Shown one piece after another: positions 11,081 to 22,668 of a stretch of DNA of 64,000 nucleotides (positions within the stretch are counted from its first letter, which is position 1; every line of letters begins with the position of its first letter). The notes beneath the pieces were generated by a model. The model saw only the letters and a program-made list of their open reading frames with translations, did not search any database and was not told where the DNA came from. A program made the position numbers and the translations under genes. The DNA is from Thermomucor indicae-seudaticae (Eukaryota > Mucoromycota > Mucoromycetes > Mucorales > Lichtheimiaceae): assembly GCA_000787465.1 (NCBI GenBank), contig JSYX01000004.1, positions 1-64,000 of the forward strand, given 5' to 3'.

Positions 11081-12121
11081 TCAACTACAGATAGGCTCAG
11101 GCGAAGGGCAAGGCGACGTAGGCGAAGTGGAGGAGAGTGTGTTGCCATAGAAGCAGTATTTGTTGACCAGTTCATGGTAACTTGTCGAGAACCTGATGTG
11201 ATCTTGGTCATCCGTTGTATTCTTGTCACACAATCGCAGAGATTCATTGAAAAGTGCAGCAAGAGAAGGTGGTGGTGATGGGACTTCGTTGACCTTCTTA
11301 GCGGCCGACAGCGATGCGCCAAAGTCGTAACGATGACCCAGTAGCTTCTTTTTCGTTAGTTTTGGGGGCGAAATGGTTTCGTCTTCTTTTAGAGGCGTCT
11401 CTTGTTGATGTTGTTCACACGGAATGATGTCAATCTGATAATTTAAGCCGTCATTGTTGTCCCAAAAGTCGCGTTCATTGACCGAATAGTGCAAACAGAA
11501 ATAGAGAGTGATGTTAGTAATACCACTGTAGCTGCTGGCGTCCAGACGAATAAGAAACGTGAAACGGTCCCAGGTATTGGCGCTGCTCCCGATAGGCTCC
11601 CGATAGATTGCTTCTGTCTCTTCAAAGGATTTCCAATAATCTGTCGTGTATCGAACCGTGACATGCTTTTCAAAGGCTAGGTTGGCAACTCGGCAGCGGC
11701 CTTGAAGTGCGATCATTGGGTGATCTTCTTCCTTTACCCTCTGGATGCTTTCCATGCGGATCAAGCTTTGGTGGCGCATCACTGTCTTGGCTGGCCAGTT
11801 GGGTAGCTTAACTTCGTAGTAGTAAGGCACGGACGGATTTCCTTCTCCTACGGCGGATGGCTTTTGATGCTTGTAAAAGAGTCGGATGTGCTCAAGCTCA
11901 TCTGCAAATCTAACCGCCTTCTTCTTCTTCTTCTTTTCTTCGAGGAAAACGGCAGCATTCTCTCCTGTTTTAGGCGTCACGATGACACCGCTTTGCTTAA
12001 ACAACGTAACTCGGCGCCGATGTTCACCGAACGCCGAATGATAAAATAGCTGTTGATTGCTACTAGTAGTAGTTGATGGTGATACGAGAAAAGGTCGCGA
12101 GAATGATGGCGCCAATGTCAT
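11081..12121 (-). CDS. Glycogen-targeting protein phosphatase 1 regulatory subunit (CBM21 domain)
   Basis: This single-exon gene encodes 346 residues. Near residue 70 a lysine run leads into KKAVRFAD, a match to the RVxF docking motif for the PP1 catalytic subunit. Residues about 140-235 form a CBM21 domain: VANLAFEKHVTVRYTTDYW, then a DRFTF strand, YFCLHYSV and WDNNDGLNYQ, the conserved glycogen-binding end. A late motif YHELVNKYCF is also shared with fungal relatives such as Gac1/Pig proteins. The family brings PP1 to glycogen to activate glycogen synthase. The start is the first ATG of the frame, and no intron is needed. Confidence 0.9.
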   Translation of the reverse strand: MTLAPSFSRPFLVSPSTTTSSNQQLFYHSAFGEHRRRVTLFKQSGVIVTPKTGENAAVFLEEKKKKKKAVRFADELEHIRLFYKHQKPSAVGEGNPSVPYYYEVKLPNWPAKTVMRHQSLIRMESIQRVKEEDHPMIALQGRCRVANLAFEKHVTVRYTTDYWKSFEETEAIYREPIGSSANTWDRFTFLIRLDASSYSGITNITLYFCLHYSVNERDFWDNNDGLNYQIDIIPCEQHQQETPLKEDETISPPKLTKKKLLGHRYDFGASLSAAKKVNEVPSPPPSLAALFNESLRLCDKNTTDDQDHIRFSTSYHELVNKYCFYGNTLSSTSPTSPCPSPEPICS

Positions 12122-12987
12122 GGCCGCTTTAAAAGATGAAGAGGAAAAGGGAAAGAGAAAGAGAAAGAGTAATAGAAAAGGGATGAGACAAAGTAAAGAA
12201 TCTAATTTTTTTTATAAATGCATCATGTCAAAAAGCGACGATATAACGTCTTTACGGGAAAACCCTACCGACTGTTTGGCGTTGCGTTGGGGACAGGATA
12301 CTAGCATTATTGGGGGATATTTTTTTTTCTTTGATGGGCTTCCCACGCAAAAAATGATCAATTGATTGCCTATCAATGGCGAAATCAAGATAGAAGAGAG
12401 GGTTTTCATTCAGGGAAATGACTCCCTATTCCTTCCGTCCTTTTTTTGTTACCATGATACTTGGATGCAAAGGTTTCATTCGTGCTGGCTCCAAACAACT
12501 TTTACCAAATACAGCACATCGTGTTTGTTTTTCTTATCTACAATCTGTAACTTTTTACCCCAGATTTTTATTATTCTTTTCGCGAAACTCTCTCTTCCTC
12601 TGTTTAACGTGAACCTTGAACCACTTGATTACTTTGTTTTCTGTCGATTGAACTGGCAGAAATAGATCCAGATGCGTGTCCATATCAGGCAAAAAGACTT
12701 GGACAAAGCGTTCTATCACGTTACGCCTTCGGGCCAAAACACTTGTGGCGGGGAAAATATAAAAAAAGGTTGGTGATCACCAACGATGGTCCCAACAAAA
12801 TTTTTGCGCGTTCCAGAATTGATCTTCATGCATGACACGCCTTCTGAAAGCTGAAACTGAAAAAAAATTGGCGGGCAACTTGCATTGACAGCCAAAGGCA
12901 CGATTACAGCATTAACGAAACATAAGGGGTCGGGGAATGTGAGGAAACATACATAGATACAAAAGAAAAGGGGGCAGGCATACACAA
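12122..12987. other. Intergenic region, nothing recognised
   Basis: A purine-rich stretch just upstream of the CBM21 start looks like its 5' leader. The remaining open frames are short and lack motifs. Confidence 0.4.
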
Positions 12988-13620
12988 TCATACTGATTTA
13001 GAACTATTATCGTCTTTTACGCCAACAAGGATTAATGGCAAGATGCGTCGACGCGCGTTAATGAACCAATTGCTGACCTGATTCAGCGTCAGACCGGTCA
13101 TGTTTCCCAGGGCGATCTTTTCAATTTCCGTTGGGTACGGATGCTTGTAGTGGTCAATAAGCCATTGCCTGAGAATGGCCGTCACAGTCTTTGGGAGATT
13201 ACCGCGTCGTCGGCGTGGGGGCATATGACTGTCCTGTGAACGCCGCTGGTGGCAATAGTCGTCAGCTGCCGGTCTGTGGCGGTAATAACATAAGTACTTC
13301 TGAGGCTGCGTTGAAGCTTGTTCCTGAAGCTCATAGTGTCGCGTTGTCTCAATGATGTATCGCCACCATTGGCTGTTACACTTCAACATCTCATCTATCT
13401 TTTGCTTTTTTAATCGTATCATAGATTGGTAAAAGGTATCATCATGGATGCGACAGCGATCCTTTTCACATTGATGAAACAGAATAATAGGATGAAACTG
13501 GTGTCCGTCCGTCTACATGGCATCGCGTGGTTAACCACCTGGAGATGGGATAACTTGTACGTTACCTACTCGACTGTCTCCACACTGTTTGAGATGACTA
13601 CTACTATGGTCGCAGAACAT
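12988..13620 (-). CDS. TALE-class homeodomain protein
   Basis: Two exons (13620-13570 and 13512-12988) join in frame to 191 residues. A 57-base GT-AG intron separates a 17-codon first exon from the body. The C-terminal third is a homeodomain beginning [19 protein letters not shown]. It has the three-residue extension typical of TALE proteins (HYKHPYPTE) and a recognition helix [13 protein letters not shown]. Such proteins bind DNA as transcription factors. Residues upstream are rich in His, Gln and Cys and show no other domain. The short length suggests it acts with partners. The target genes are unknown. Confidence 0.88.
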
Positions 13621-16382
13621 ATCGTAATGGTTATATGGGCATAGAAGAAAAGGGAAGAGAAGGACAAGAGAATTAGGACTGGGTCTGCTGCGTCTTTACA
13701 TCTCAAACGCACGTGGATGTACCCGACCGGATGAAGAGGTCATTCATGGTTACATCTCCTTTTCCTTCTCCATCTACCTTGACGCGTCCACATTTCTGGT
13801 TTCTATATGCGTCCTCGGCTAAGGAAAGGTTAATTAGTAACGCCTGGATGGTTTTCAAATACTCAACGACAACCAGAAGTATAAGGACGAAGACCAAACA
13901 AGTAAATCATATCGGAACTGTCAAACGTTAATTCAGTGCTGTGTTTTTGATACACAAAAACATACATTTTGCCTTTTTGGTATGACCGGCAAGGTTACGC
14001 TGACTGTTTCGTGCATCATTTCTTTGATCTTGGTATGGTGGCGTTTGTCACATTTAGCCTATTATAGGATACTTGGCTCTGGCTTGCTGTCTGATAAGGT
14101 TATGAGAGGGGCTGGGCTCAGACGTCATAGTTACGCCGGAAACAGGTTCTTTTCTGATATGATTTGCTGTTGTCAAAGTATCTAGAACGTAGTATCTTGA
14201 TGTTTCAGCCAGAAAGCTGCTTTAAAGAGCTGGGACATACTTGCAGAAAACGGTCTCTGGTCATGAGATCTTTATTGCGGCAAGCATGTAGTCTCGAGTA
14301 AAGTATAACTTTGGACGCTTGATGAAAAGAAATGGAACTTTTGTCAATGGTATATCAGAATTATAATTCTTTAAACAATAACTTAGCTTAACGATAGATC
14401 ACTTGATTTGTTCAATATTTGCGCCACGCATTGGGTATTCATTGTGTGCGTGCCTGGGACAAAGTCATTTGATCCATGCCAAATGCACCTGGTGGCGTGT
14501 CCCAGTTTGAATCGTGTCAAACCCAAAGGGATCTGCGCCCATGGAAGCTCAGTTCCATGGTCGCAGAACAACTTTAGAAAGCTACGATATGACGATAACA
14601 GAATCCGCGTAAAGCTGCGGGTACAACAACGTTATAAAGATATCAACGTATCAAAAGTATTATGGACTAATATCAGTGAACTGGAAACCTATATTGTCGT
14701 TCGGACTAAGGACCTACGGATCGTGAGTTTCGTGTTACGATTTTGCGATCAGAACTTTTTGTGGCATCTTCATCCGTCTTTGCGATGTCTGTGATTTCTC
14801 CCGAAGAAGCAAAATGTCCCAAAATACCGGTGGACGAAGTAAGGGTAGTGATGACATGGTAGCGAGTCCTATCAGATGTCCGCGGGATAAGAAGAAATGC
14901 ATACCTGCAGTCTCGTATCCATTTGCTAAATAACATATCTATCCAAACCTTTCGTACGCCAAAGTGAGAGGAAGTAGAGTGGTGATGGTATGCTGTTGAG
15001 CCCAAAAGATGTGCACGGTATAGGAGACCCCATGCGAAGTCTCATTCCATTTCCTTCTGAATCTGTAGGGCCTTGATCCCAGTATCAGAACCGAATCGAC
15101 GTGTACAGTTAAGGTCTCTTGTCGGTTTCTCGTAAAGACATGCAGACAATGTTGAGTGCTATATGCATGTCCTGCCGATCTGACCTTATGCGATAGCCAG
15201 GTCTGTTCTCTGCAAAACCCGCTAAATCCTGTATCACGAATCCGCGAACACGTCCTGCAGGTTTGAGCAAAACGTTAAGAGAATCCTCTGGATAATATGA
15301 GCAGGCATATTACAGAAATGAACATCAGCTGTCGTTCACGACTTTGCATTTTACTTCTGTCACGTTCGTTTTCTGTTGTATAAAAGCTCTGACACCGCTC
15401 GCATTTGGAGAATTGCAATATCAGACGACTGCCAGGTCGAACTTTAAATATCCACTATTGCAGCTTAGACCAAGCATTAGTCTAGCCACAGTGACACACT
15501 GGGACATGTGCATACGTTAAACAGACCACTTGATCCTCTGCCGGATTGATATCTTGTATAGCTCAAGGAGCGAGTGTGTTTTATCGAAGTAGACGTAGAA
15601 AAGGGATGTAGTTATCCTGCTTGTAGAGCGCACAGAGCTATAAGCTGGTTACCACATGGATATGCACATCACGCGCCAAAGCATATTTCTTATTGCCTTT
15701 TTCCTTTGCTTTTGTGGAAGGACAATCTTTTTCGCGTCAATCTTTCATGTCTTGATGAGGAGGGCGACGGTGAAAGAGGAGTGCCTTGTACGTAGAGTCC
15801 ATCCATGTGTCGCGTACGGCCCAATTATTGCATCCTCATGATAAGATACCGGATGTAGCAACGCGTGGAAAAGGTTATGGAATTCCGATCAATTTTACTG
15901 ACTCTGAGCCATCCACGTCTGGCAGAGCGCCCAGGACGCAGTTTTTCCTCTTTGTGATCTAGAATGGTTAGGCAAGTTTGATGTCGATCAATTACTAAGC
16001 TGGTTTAAGAAGGAGAAGAAGAAGAAGAAGAGTATGTTGACAAAGACATGACAAACATTGTCGTTTGATTCGGTATTTTGTTTTTGTTCTTGTTCGTGCG
16101 ACGCTGTTCTTGAAAAGAACACCGATGCAAGGCCTCGTTCCTTTTATCTCCATGTGTGTGTGAGATCAAACAAAGTCTATACACCCCTTTTTCCCCTTTC
16201 CTTTTATTTCCCATTTGGTACACATCCCGAGACACGCACTCTCTCACTCGAGATCGGCATTTTTGTTTGTTTCTTTGCTTACATACAAACTAAAAAGCTC
16301 CGTAATCGTTTCATTGATACCCAGTTCCCGTGGCAAACAATCCTTTCCCTCCACCCCTTATTTCATAAGCTTAGCATATCAT
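13621..16382. other. Gene-poor region of 2.8 kb
   Basis: No coding gene is supported. It contains an inverted repeat at 14533-14565, a TATA-like element near 15377 (tgtataaaag) with no recognisable product downstream, and the leader of the Kin4-like kinase on the right. Confidence 0.4.
14533..14565. repeat. 33-bp inverted repeat
   Basis: Two 14-base arms are complementary except for one position and surround a GCTCAG loop. The inner arms CCATGGAA and TTCCATGG are perfect. It could be an RNA hairpin or a symmetric protein-binding site. No other element is nearby. Confidence 0.45.
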
Positions 16383-19300
16383 ATGCCTGTTTCAGTTCAC
16401 CCGCTCTCGCAAGAGGAGCGGCAGCAACAGCCGCCGCCGCCGCCTCCGCCTTCTCTTTCTTCTCCTCCATTAGATCTCGACAATACCACAGGGACATCTT
16501 CCCCTGCCAATATGACGCCTGTTGGTAGCCCCACCACCGCCGTGCTGAGCAACCACCACCATCATTTGTCGCCGACTGCCATTCCTGACCCATACTCATA
16601 TGACTCGCCATTTTACGCACCCCAATCCCCGGAACTACCTTATCCTGGAACTCATCAACAGCGTGCCTATTCTGTTACTGCCATGACAAGTGAATACCAG
16701 CGTAGCGTTTTACGCCATCAGCAGCAATTGGCGGAACGACAACAACAGCAACAGTTATTGGCAGCCGCTGAACAGCCTTGGTGGCAATACTATTATCAAC
16801 TATACCATTATCACCCTCCTCCAGGGCGCAAACCAACCATCTTTGGGCCTTACCTTTTGCTTCAGACGCTTGGTGAAGGCGAGTTTGGCAAAGTCAAGCT
16901 GGGCATTCATATTGAAAGTGGATATGAAGTAAGGGCATATCGTTATTGTTTCTATCGCGCTTATCCTCAAACGCTATTATCAAGGTCGCCATCAAATTAA
17001 TCAAAAAGGATAACATTGATTCATCATCGAGAATGAGCAAGGTGGAGCGAGAGATCTCGGTGCTGAGAGTAAGTAGCGTATATTATTCTTGTGGCACGTT
17101 GTGGTCTCAAGGAGAACTCGATTGGGTTTAGAAAGTACGGCATCCCTACATTGTGAAACTCTACGATGTGATTGAAACGGACAGATATATTGGCATCATT
17201 TTGCAATGTGCTTCAGGCAAGTTATCAGACTGGAAAGGGAATCTATATTGAAACTGACGGTCGTTTTTTGCAGGTGGTGAACTTTTTGAATACATTCTTG
17301 CCCATCGATACCTGAAAGAAAAAGATGCCAGTCGACTCTTTGCTCAGTTGATTAGTGGTGTGCATTATATGCATCAAAAGCACATCGTTCATAGGGATCT
17401 CAAGCTGGTGAGTTATTACTACTAACTACTATTGTTAATTGGCGGGTCCGTGTGTCTCCGACATCCTGCATACTCACAGCCGCATGCTTGTGCATGCTTC
17501 TTAGGAGAACCTGCTGTTGGACAAAAACAGATGCATCATCATTACAGACTTTGGATTCGCTAACCAATTTGCATCGGCCAAGGACGACCTGATGTCCACC
17601 TCATGTGGCTCGCCTTGCTATGCTGCTCCCGAGTTAGTCGTTAGCGATGGTCTTTATGTTGGCTCGGCGGTGGATATTTGGTCCTGTGGCGTTATTCTCT
17701 ACGCTATGCTTTGCGGCTATCTACCCTTTGACGATGACCCAGAGAACCCAGATGGCGATAACATCAACCTACTGTACAAGTACATCCTCAACACACCCCT
17801 TGCTTTCCCGGATTATGTGAGCGAAGATGCACGCGACTTGCTTCGGAAAATGCTTGTTCCGGATCCGAAAAAACGCTGTTCTATGAAGACAATCATGGAA
17901 CATCCCTGGTTGAGTGAGCATCGAGACTTGTTTAAAAAGTCCGTGGAGGAACTTGAAAAAGAAGTGGTTGATCCGATCGCTCTGCCACTGGCTGCAATGC
18001 CCCCTCAACCTGAGCTCCCACTCTCGCCGGTAGGCAATCCAAATATCCCAGGGACGACAGATCGTACGGAGCCGCCTATTGCTGTGCAATCACCACCGTC
18101 CGAACCGGATGATGCAAAGCCTACTGCCGAAGACGACCAGACCGTACCCAACCAAGAGGAGGAGGCGTCCGGGGAAGCGATGGAGATTGATCAGAAAGAA
18201 GAGCAGCAGACAGTCCAGAGTGACGAAACACCTCGCGCATCCGATGCAAAAGAAGTTGAAGCTCTTACAGAAGAAGAAAAAGACAAGGTGCCTGATATTC
18301 ACGTGTCTGAACGCGAAGAATCCATGACCCGCGATATATCCTCCTTGGAGTTACCCGCCGCTGCTCATGCAGATAACGAAAGCACAAGCGGCAAAGATGC
18401 GACCATGTCTGATCAGCGTTCTGCAACGAGCGAGAGCCGAATGTCGGAAGATGCACCGCGACCATCTCCCCAGCCTTCCAAGACAGTCAGCAAACGTGTG
18501 CATCAGCGCGGTGCTGAGAAACTATTGAGCTTCTTGTCAGGCACCAGGACTGCAGACAGTATCGCGGAACGTCAAACATCTCCTGGTCGAACGACGCGTA
18601 AAACTACTCGACCATTCTCTACGTCTGTTGAACAACAGCGTCCGCCTTCCGGTCATCATTCGATACTTCATGCCAAATTCCTCTCGAGTATGCAACGCCA
18701 CCAGCAGCAGCAGCAGCAGGATATTAAAGCGGTTCCTGGTGCTAGAAACGAAGGACCTACTATCAGTATGAGCACCCCACAAGGAGTAGGTATTACCCGA
18801 CAACAACTAGCACTAAAACCGTTACCTCGCGCACCGCAAGAACCGTCGCGTTCGAGCATGCCGGCGACAACGACATCGCCTCAGCCGACCGTTGGCACCA
18901 GTCACCCCGTTAGAGGCACGCGACGGAAGGCCCTCAGCTTGTTTGTGAACCCGATGGCGACCGAAAACGATACCAAACTGACTGGCAGCGTGAGCTCGAA
19001 GCGACCCGCTCCCCGATACCAGCAACCTCATTCTTCTAGGTCCAGGCTGTTGGCAAACAAGGAAAATCGACAATCTTCGATACCACCGTCTGTGTCTGAA
19101 CGCAATACCCGGTTACCACCTAGTCCAACCTCTCCAGAGGTGCTTCCAAAGGATTACAAACATAGAAGCGCTGGCAAGAAACTGATGGACTGGTTCAAGA
19201 AGAAACCATTGAGTAAGTGTTTCTTTTTTGCTTTTGTTGTAAGCTGTCTTAACCGCTCAAAAAATAGGTACCAGAGACAGACACTACGAGCTGTTGGCGC

Positions 19301-20151
19301 ACCAGCAATACAGCCAAACTTCAGTTATGCGAGCCATGCCCATTGGCAAGCCGCTAGGAGCTTATGCAGTGGATTTCAATGACGCCAAGCTGCGAACGCA
19401 CCACGGTGCTGTTGATCACGAAGCCCTGACGTCTCGATCACCGAACGAAGTGTTTCTCGAGATCAAGCAGACGTTGCTTGCCATGGGTATTGATGTGAAA
19501 GACGATGGCGAGTACAAGCTAAAATGTGTGCGGCGGAAACGCGTCGTCGTCCCGGTATCATCATCATCATCATCCACTACTAGCCCGAAAAAGCAGCAGC
19601 CCAATAACAATGCTGGCCAGAATAATATGCATGTCGACCCCAAAAAACGCAAGACGAGCGCCAACAATACGCAAAAGATCCGAATGCTTCTGCGGCGCGG
19701 AAGCAGTATGAATAACAACGTAGCGATGGACGAGGAAGGCGAGGAGAAGAAGAATCCGATTCTATATGGCGATCCTGTGGTGGATCCAGGAGAGGAAGTC
19801 CGATTCAGTATGGAGCTTTGCAAGATCAAGAATCTGCCTGGCTTATACATTGTCGATATCCGTCGTATGCGTGGCAATGTGTGGTCATACAAGTACTTGT
19901 ACCATGCTGTCTTGGGTGCCTTGGATCTGGGTGGCAAAGGAGGATACATGTCGACACGGGTACCCGGTAAAGACAAGCAGCAGCAGCTGCAGCCCACCCT
20001 AGAAGAGCCTGAGGATACCAGTCCCGGAGACGAAGAAGCCAGAAACCATCAGCGTATAAGTACGATTAGCAGCAGCAATGATAGTAGTTGTATGGATGAT
20101 GTCTCTGCCAGAGGAGAAGAAGAACAGCAACAACAAGCAGTAGTGTCCTAG
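16383..20151 (+). CDS. Kin4/Frk1-like serine/threonine kinase with C-terminal KA1-like region
   Basis: Six exons (16383-16928, 16985-17068, 17132-17216, 17274-17407, 17505-19212, 19268-20151) give 1146 residues. A proline- and glutamine-rich start leads to a kinase domain from about residue 155. It contains [37 protein letters not shown], and [11 protein letters not shown] in the activation loop. [21 protein letters not shown] and [11 protein letters not shown] are characteristic of the Kin4 branch of fungal CAMK-like kinases, which act in spindle-position and cell-cycle control (family knowledge). A long acidic, serine-rich linker follows. The C-terminal region with [20 protein letters not shown] resembles a KA1 membrane-binding module. 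The third intron (17217-17273) begins with GC rather than GT. Confidence 0.9.
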
Positions 20152-20278
20152 TTTTTTACCCCGCGTGCCCCAATTCCCTCCTTTTGATTCACAACGTATA
20201 CCACCCATTCTCTTCCCAGCCCCGTTGTTATAAAGAGTAAAGAAAAGAAGAAAAGTTCTTGTTTTTTATTTTCATCTA

Positions 20279-21785
20279 CTAAAGTTCAGCCCGTTCTGTG
20301 GGCAAAGTGCGTTTCCAGGCTTCCAGAAGGTTTTGCAGCCGTGTGATTTGATGTTCAATTTGTGTGGCTGACTCTACTTTGGCATCTTGCAAAAAGCGAC
20401 GAATGGTGTGCAAGGCGCGATCGACGTTATGTTTTGCGAGTGATTTTTGGTCTTGAAAGGTGTGTTCGAGGTATTTCTGCAGCCAGTCCAGCTGCGCTTC
20501 TGTGTAGCCGATGCGTTTGTATGCCTGCCTTTCCTTTTCGATCCAGTATTGAGCAAACGATTTCTGCCACTGGTGTGCTGTATCCCGGACGTGAGCTCGG
20601 ATGGAGGATGCAGAATACTGGACGGCCTGAGTAGCCTTGTGTGCCGAGGAACTGGCCGCTTGCACGGCAGAGGCAACGGAGCGGGAGTGAGCAGAAGCGA
20701 TCGCATACGCTGAAGATGCTTCCGTCACAGCCAGGCTGTCGGGCTCTTTTGCATAGTCGTATTGATTCCAGTACCAATGATAAAGCCAGGCAATCCAGTC
20801 GCGGCACCCGACGATCAGTGAACGTACAAAGTGGACGATAGCATTCCGGGACTGTTCCAGGGTGTCGCCGACATAGTCCATTGCAAACACTCGATAAGCA
20901 TTAATGTCGTCTTCAAGTGCCTGCACGATGTTTTCTGCTTGTTCACGGGTCAACTGGTAATTGCGTTCGAGCTGAGCACGTATATGCCGCCACCAAGACT
21001 TGACGCCTACTTTGCGGATGTCGGCTGCGGATCGGACAGCATGTTTTATTGTTCTCACCACAGCACGAATCTGCTGTCGCGTCAAGGCCTTTTCGCCGCT
21101 GAGGGTTCTTCTTAATTTAGATTCCAAGCGCTTTGCCCACTGACTGAACCCATCATCTTCTTCCTCTTCGTCGTCTCCTTGATTGAAACGATGCTGATGC
21201 GGTTGACCCAAGAAGCGGCGGTACCATGCTTGGGACGCAAAAGCAGACTCCAAATCATTCACAAGCATCTTCCACTGCGCCTCTGTGATCCACCTCTGTT
21301 CCAGCGCTCGATGCTTGACCCGGTCCAGTTCCGCCACTATCCGCTCACGCGTCAGTTCTCCACGTAGTTCAAGGCGCCGTAATTGATGACGAATCTCGTC
21401 TAATAGTGCTTCAATGTGCTCCTTGGATAGTTGGCGCTGCTCCTCCAACTTGATCTGGACTCCTGTCAGCAGTCGCTCCACTTTGACGCCAAATATTTGC
21501 GTGTTCATCGCTACCGCGTCCCGGTAGTACTTTAGGGTCTCTAGCGCCCGATCTCCCTTTTGTGAGATCCCATGTTGATGCAGATATTCCTGCGCCATTT
21601 CTTGGGTCCATTGTGATATATCATCCAGACTACTGCCGCTACTTTTTGCTATATTTATGCATCGATTCTCGCTGCGTTAAGAAAAAGAAACATACGCATT
21701 CCCCCATCCTGCTTTCTTTACCTCTTGTCTCGTGCAACAACAGGATTAATATACATGCAATACAGGTGATAGCAAGTAACCTCAT
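20279..21785 (-). CDS. Exported protein with repeated helical modules, function unknown
   Basis: A short first exon (21785-21722) encodes a signal peptide of about 22 residues rich in Leu and Ile. It joins in frame across a 73-base intron to one long exon (21648-20279), giving 477 residues. The mature part is almost wholly helical. Several modules open with a Trp followed by a basic helix and an LTxEQ-type turn, for example SQWAKRLESKLR and SWWRHIRAQLER. There is an acidic patch near the middle, and an Ala/Ser-rich stretch separates the last modules. I do not recognise the family with certainty. The pattern recalls Ish1/Msc1-type stress proteins of the secretory pathway, but that is only a resemblance. 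Confidence 0.75.
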
Positions 21786-22668
21786 CGTTGTTGGTTTTTA
21801 ACCCGGAAAATATTAGTAAGTAGAAAAGAGGAAAAAGAGATGTTCATGATCCTTTTATGCAAGGGTTTTTTATGAGCCAATGCAAAAACCTGTTTCAGTC
21901 AAGTTACCACTGTTCCTTTATGCGCTCATTCTTACGACAACAATTGATCACACTGGGACGATCTGTAGCACGTTTCACCCCGGGCATTTTCCCTGAATTG
22001 GAGAAGGAATGCCTCCGCCATTGGAATTCTGTCACCCGCCCCAAGCTGTCATGTACGACTTGCCAGCTGATATGCGCCTTTAGACGATAGTTGCTCTACC
22101 GGCTGAGTGGACATGATTGATCACAATGAGAATGTTAAGCAATTGAACAGTATCAAGGGTTTATGAAGCAAAGAATGCAAGCTTTTATATGTTTAAATAG
22201 ACTTGAACCAGCAGGAAATCGTGCCGCGTAGGCCACTGCAGTCCGAAGCGCACCACGAACCAATATAGCACTTTCACTGCTAAGCAACGAGACAATTGAA
22301 TTGAGAACTTTGTCATTGTAAGTCTGTCAAAAATAGGCGGGTAACACTGGGAAAACATGGAAAAATTGTTTTCCTTTTTTAAATAGACTTATTTTCTTTA
22401 TATGGTGTGACCTTCCATCTGAAAATCAAATGCACCTCGGAAGAGGTGTTGCTCCGCCCCTTCAGATCGGTCTTTCTTTTGAGCGTGAGCCTCGGTTTAT
22501 CTTTTGAGCGTGAACCTCGGTTTATCTTTTCAGCGTGCGCCCCTTTTTCCTGCGCAATGCAATCTGCAACTCGGCTCATCAGTAGAGGTACGGTTCCTGT
22601 GAGAGAGAAAGAAGTGTGACCGGTAGCGTTCTAAATGACGTGTGGCGGCAGCACCGGCATGGCGGTCG
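21786..22668. other. Divergent promoter region with a tandem repeat
   Basis: It separates the exported helical protein (minus) from the NADH dehydrogenase (plus). It contains a 25-base tandem repeat at 22481-22545. No gene was seen. Confidence 0.4.
22481..22545 (+). repeat. 25-bp tandem repeat in the NADH dehydrogenase promoter
   Basis: About 2.6 copies of a 25-base unit occur, each opening with GAGCGTG or CAGCGTG and continuing CCTCGGTTTATC then a T run. They lie about 120-190 bases before the ATG. Confidence 0.6.
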
